A model generated the notes under the pieces. That model ran no database searches and was not told where the DNA came from. It saw only the letters and a list, made by a program, of their open reading frames with translations. From assembly GCA_002433675.1 (NCBI GenBank), contig DJIP01000158.1, forward strand, positions 1 through 5,730: a DNA stretch of 5,730 bases. The letters are read 5' to 3'. The position numbers and the translations under genes are program-made. The number at the start of each line of letters is the position of its first letter. Positions within the stretch are counted from its first letter, which is position 1. Below are positions 5,467-5,730 of the stretch, piece after piece. This DNA is from Halomonas halophila. GTDB taxonomy: Bacteria; Pseudomonadota; Gammaproteobacteria; Pseudomonadales; Halomonadaceae.

Positions 5467-5524
5467 CTCGAGCTTCGAGGGCCGGGATCACGATCCATCG
5501 GCATCCACGACCGATCGATGGGTC
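5467..5524 (+). other. Competing stem-loops in the trmD-rplS gap
   Basis: The 110-base gap holds CTCGA/TCGAG (5467-5471 with 5475-5479), GGAT/ATCC (5485-5488 with 5493-5496), and a longer stem GATCCATCG (5492-5500) with CGATGGGTC (5516-5524) containing one G-U pair. The last two share bases 5492-5496 and cannot form together. The rplS ribosome site (5536-5540) lies 12 bases after the longer stem. No T-tract or promoter-like sequence is visible, so co-transcription of rplS is likely. Confidence 0.35.
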
Positions 5525-5548
5525 ACAACGATTTCAGGAGTGAGTCAA

Positions 5549-5730
5549 ATGAGCAGCAAGAACAAGGTGATCCAGGCGCTCGAAGCCGAGCAGATGAGCA
5601 AGCAGGTGCCGGATTTTGCCCCGGGCGATACCATCGTCGTTCAGGTCAAGGTCAAGGAAGGCAACCGCGAGCGTCTCCAGGCCTTCGAAGGCGTGGTCAT
5701 CGGCAAGCGTAACCGCGGTCTGAACTCCGC
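5549..5730 (+). CDS. rplS: 50S ribosomal protein L19, 3' end outside window
   Basis: L19 is a large-subunit protein at the 30S-50S interface that contacts 16S rRNA. The first 60 codons are visible, about half of a protein of usual length near 115 residues. They match L19 closely: [20 protein letters not shown], then [20 protein letters not shown] (21-40) and the hallmark [19 protein letters not shown] (42-59). The start is ATG at 5549 with a strong AGGAG (5536-5540) eight bases upstream. It is the last gene of the rpsP operon in related bacteria. The unusually roomy gap before it and its strong ribosome site suggest translation initiation independent of trmD, which fits the need for more L19 than TrmD. 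Confidence 0.98.
   Translation, partial: MSSKNKVIQALEAEQMSKQVPDFAPGDTIVVQVKVKEGNRERLQAFEGVVIGKRNRGLNS

Noticed and set aside
1..5730. CRISPR arrays, insertion sequences, tRNA or rRNA genes, signs of transfer
   Set aside because: No regularly spaced repeats, transposase motifs, terminal inverted repeats or cloverleaf sequences were seen, and composition looks uniform by eye.

Overview
The window is a GC-rich chromosomal segment of a gammaproteobacterium. Protein sequences and gene order resemble Halomonas-type organisms, but the genus is my inference from memory of the proteins, not a search. It is a housekeeping region with the same arrangement as Escherichia coli: yfjD(corB) and ypjD on one strand, diverging from ffh, which is followed by rpsP-rimM-trmD-rplS. 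I see no mobile element, CRISPR array, tRNA or rRNA. I do not see a clearly undescribed multi-gene system. The least explained features are small and lie in the intergenic regions.

Layout. Bases 1-905 (minus strand) hold the N-terminal 301 codons of a CNNM/CBS membrane protein of the YfjD/CorB family; its 3' end lies outside the window. Bases 981-1781 (minus) hold ypjD, an eight-helix CcsA-like membrane protein. The 75-base gap between them contains a good sigma-70-like promoter, and overlapping it a possible 21-codon proline-rich leader ORF whose stop overlaps the corB TTG start. Bases 1782-2048 form a divergent control region with one promoter candidate facing each way; the ffh one has a perfect TATAAT. 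Bases 2049-3458 encode Ffh, the signal recognition particle GTPase. Bases 3459-3720 carry no convincing gene. They hold two abutting hairpins, an A-tract plus promoter for the rpsP operon, and a strong hairpin early in its leader.

Bases 3721-5730 are the classic rpsP-rimM-trmD-rplS operon: ribosomal protein S16, the 30S maturation factor RimM, the tRNA m1G37 methyltransferase TrmD, and ribosomal protein L19 (first 60 codons only). It joins ribosome parts with a 30S assembly factor and a tRNA modification that protects the reading frame. ffh adds co-translational membrane targeting just upstream. All genes in the window read as intact; the two at the edges are cut only by the window.
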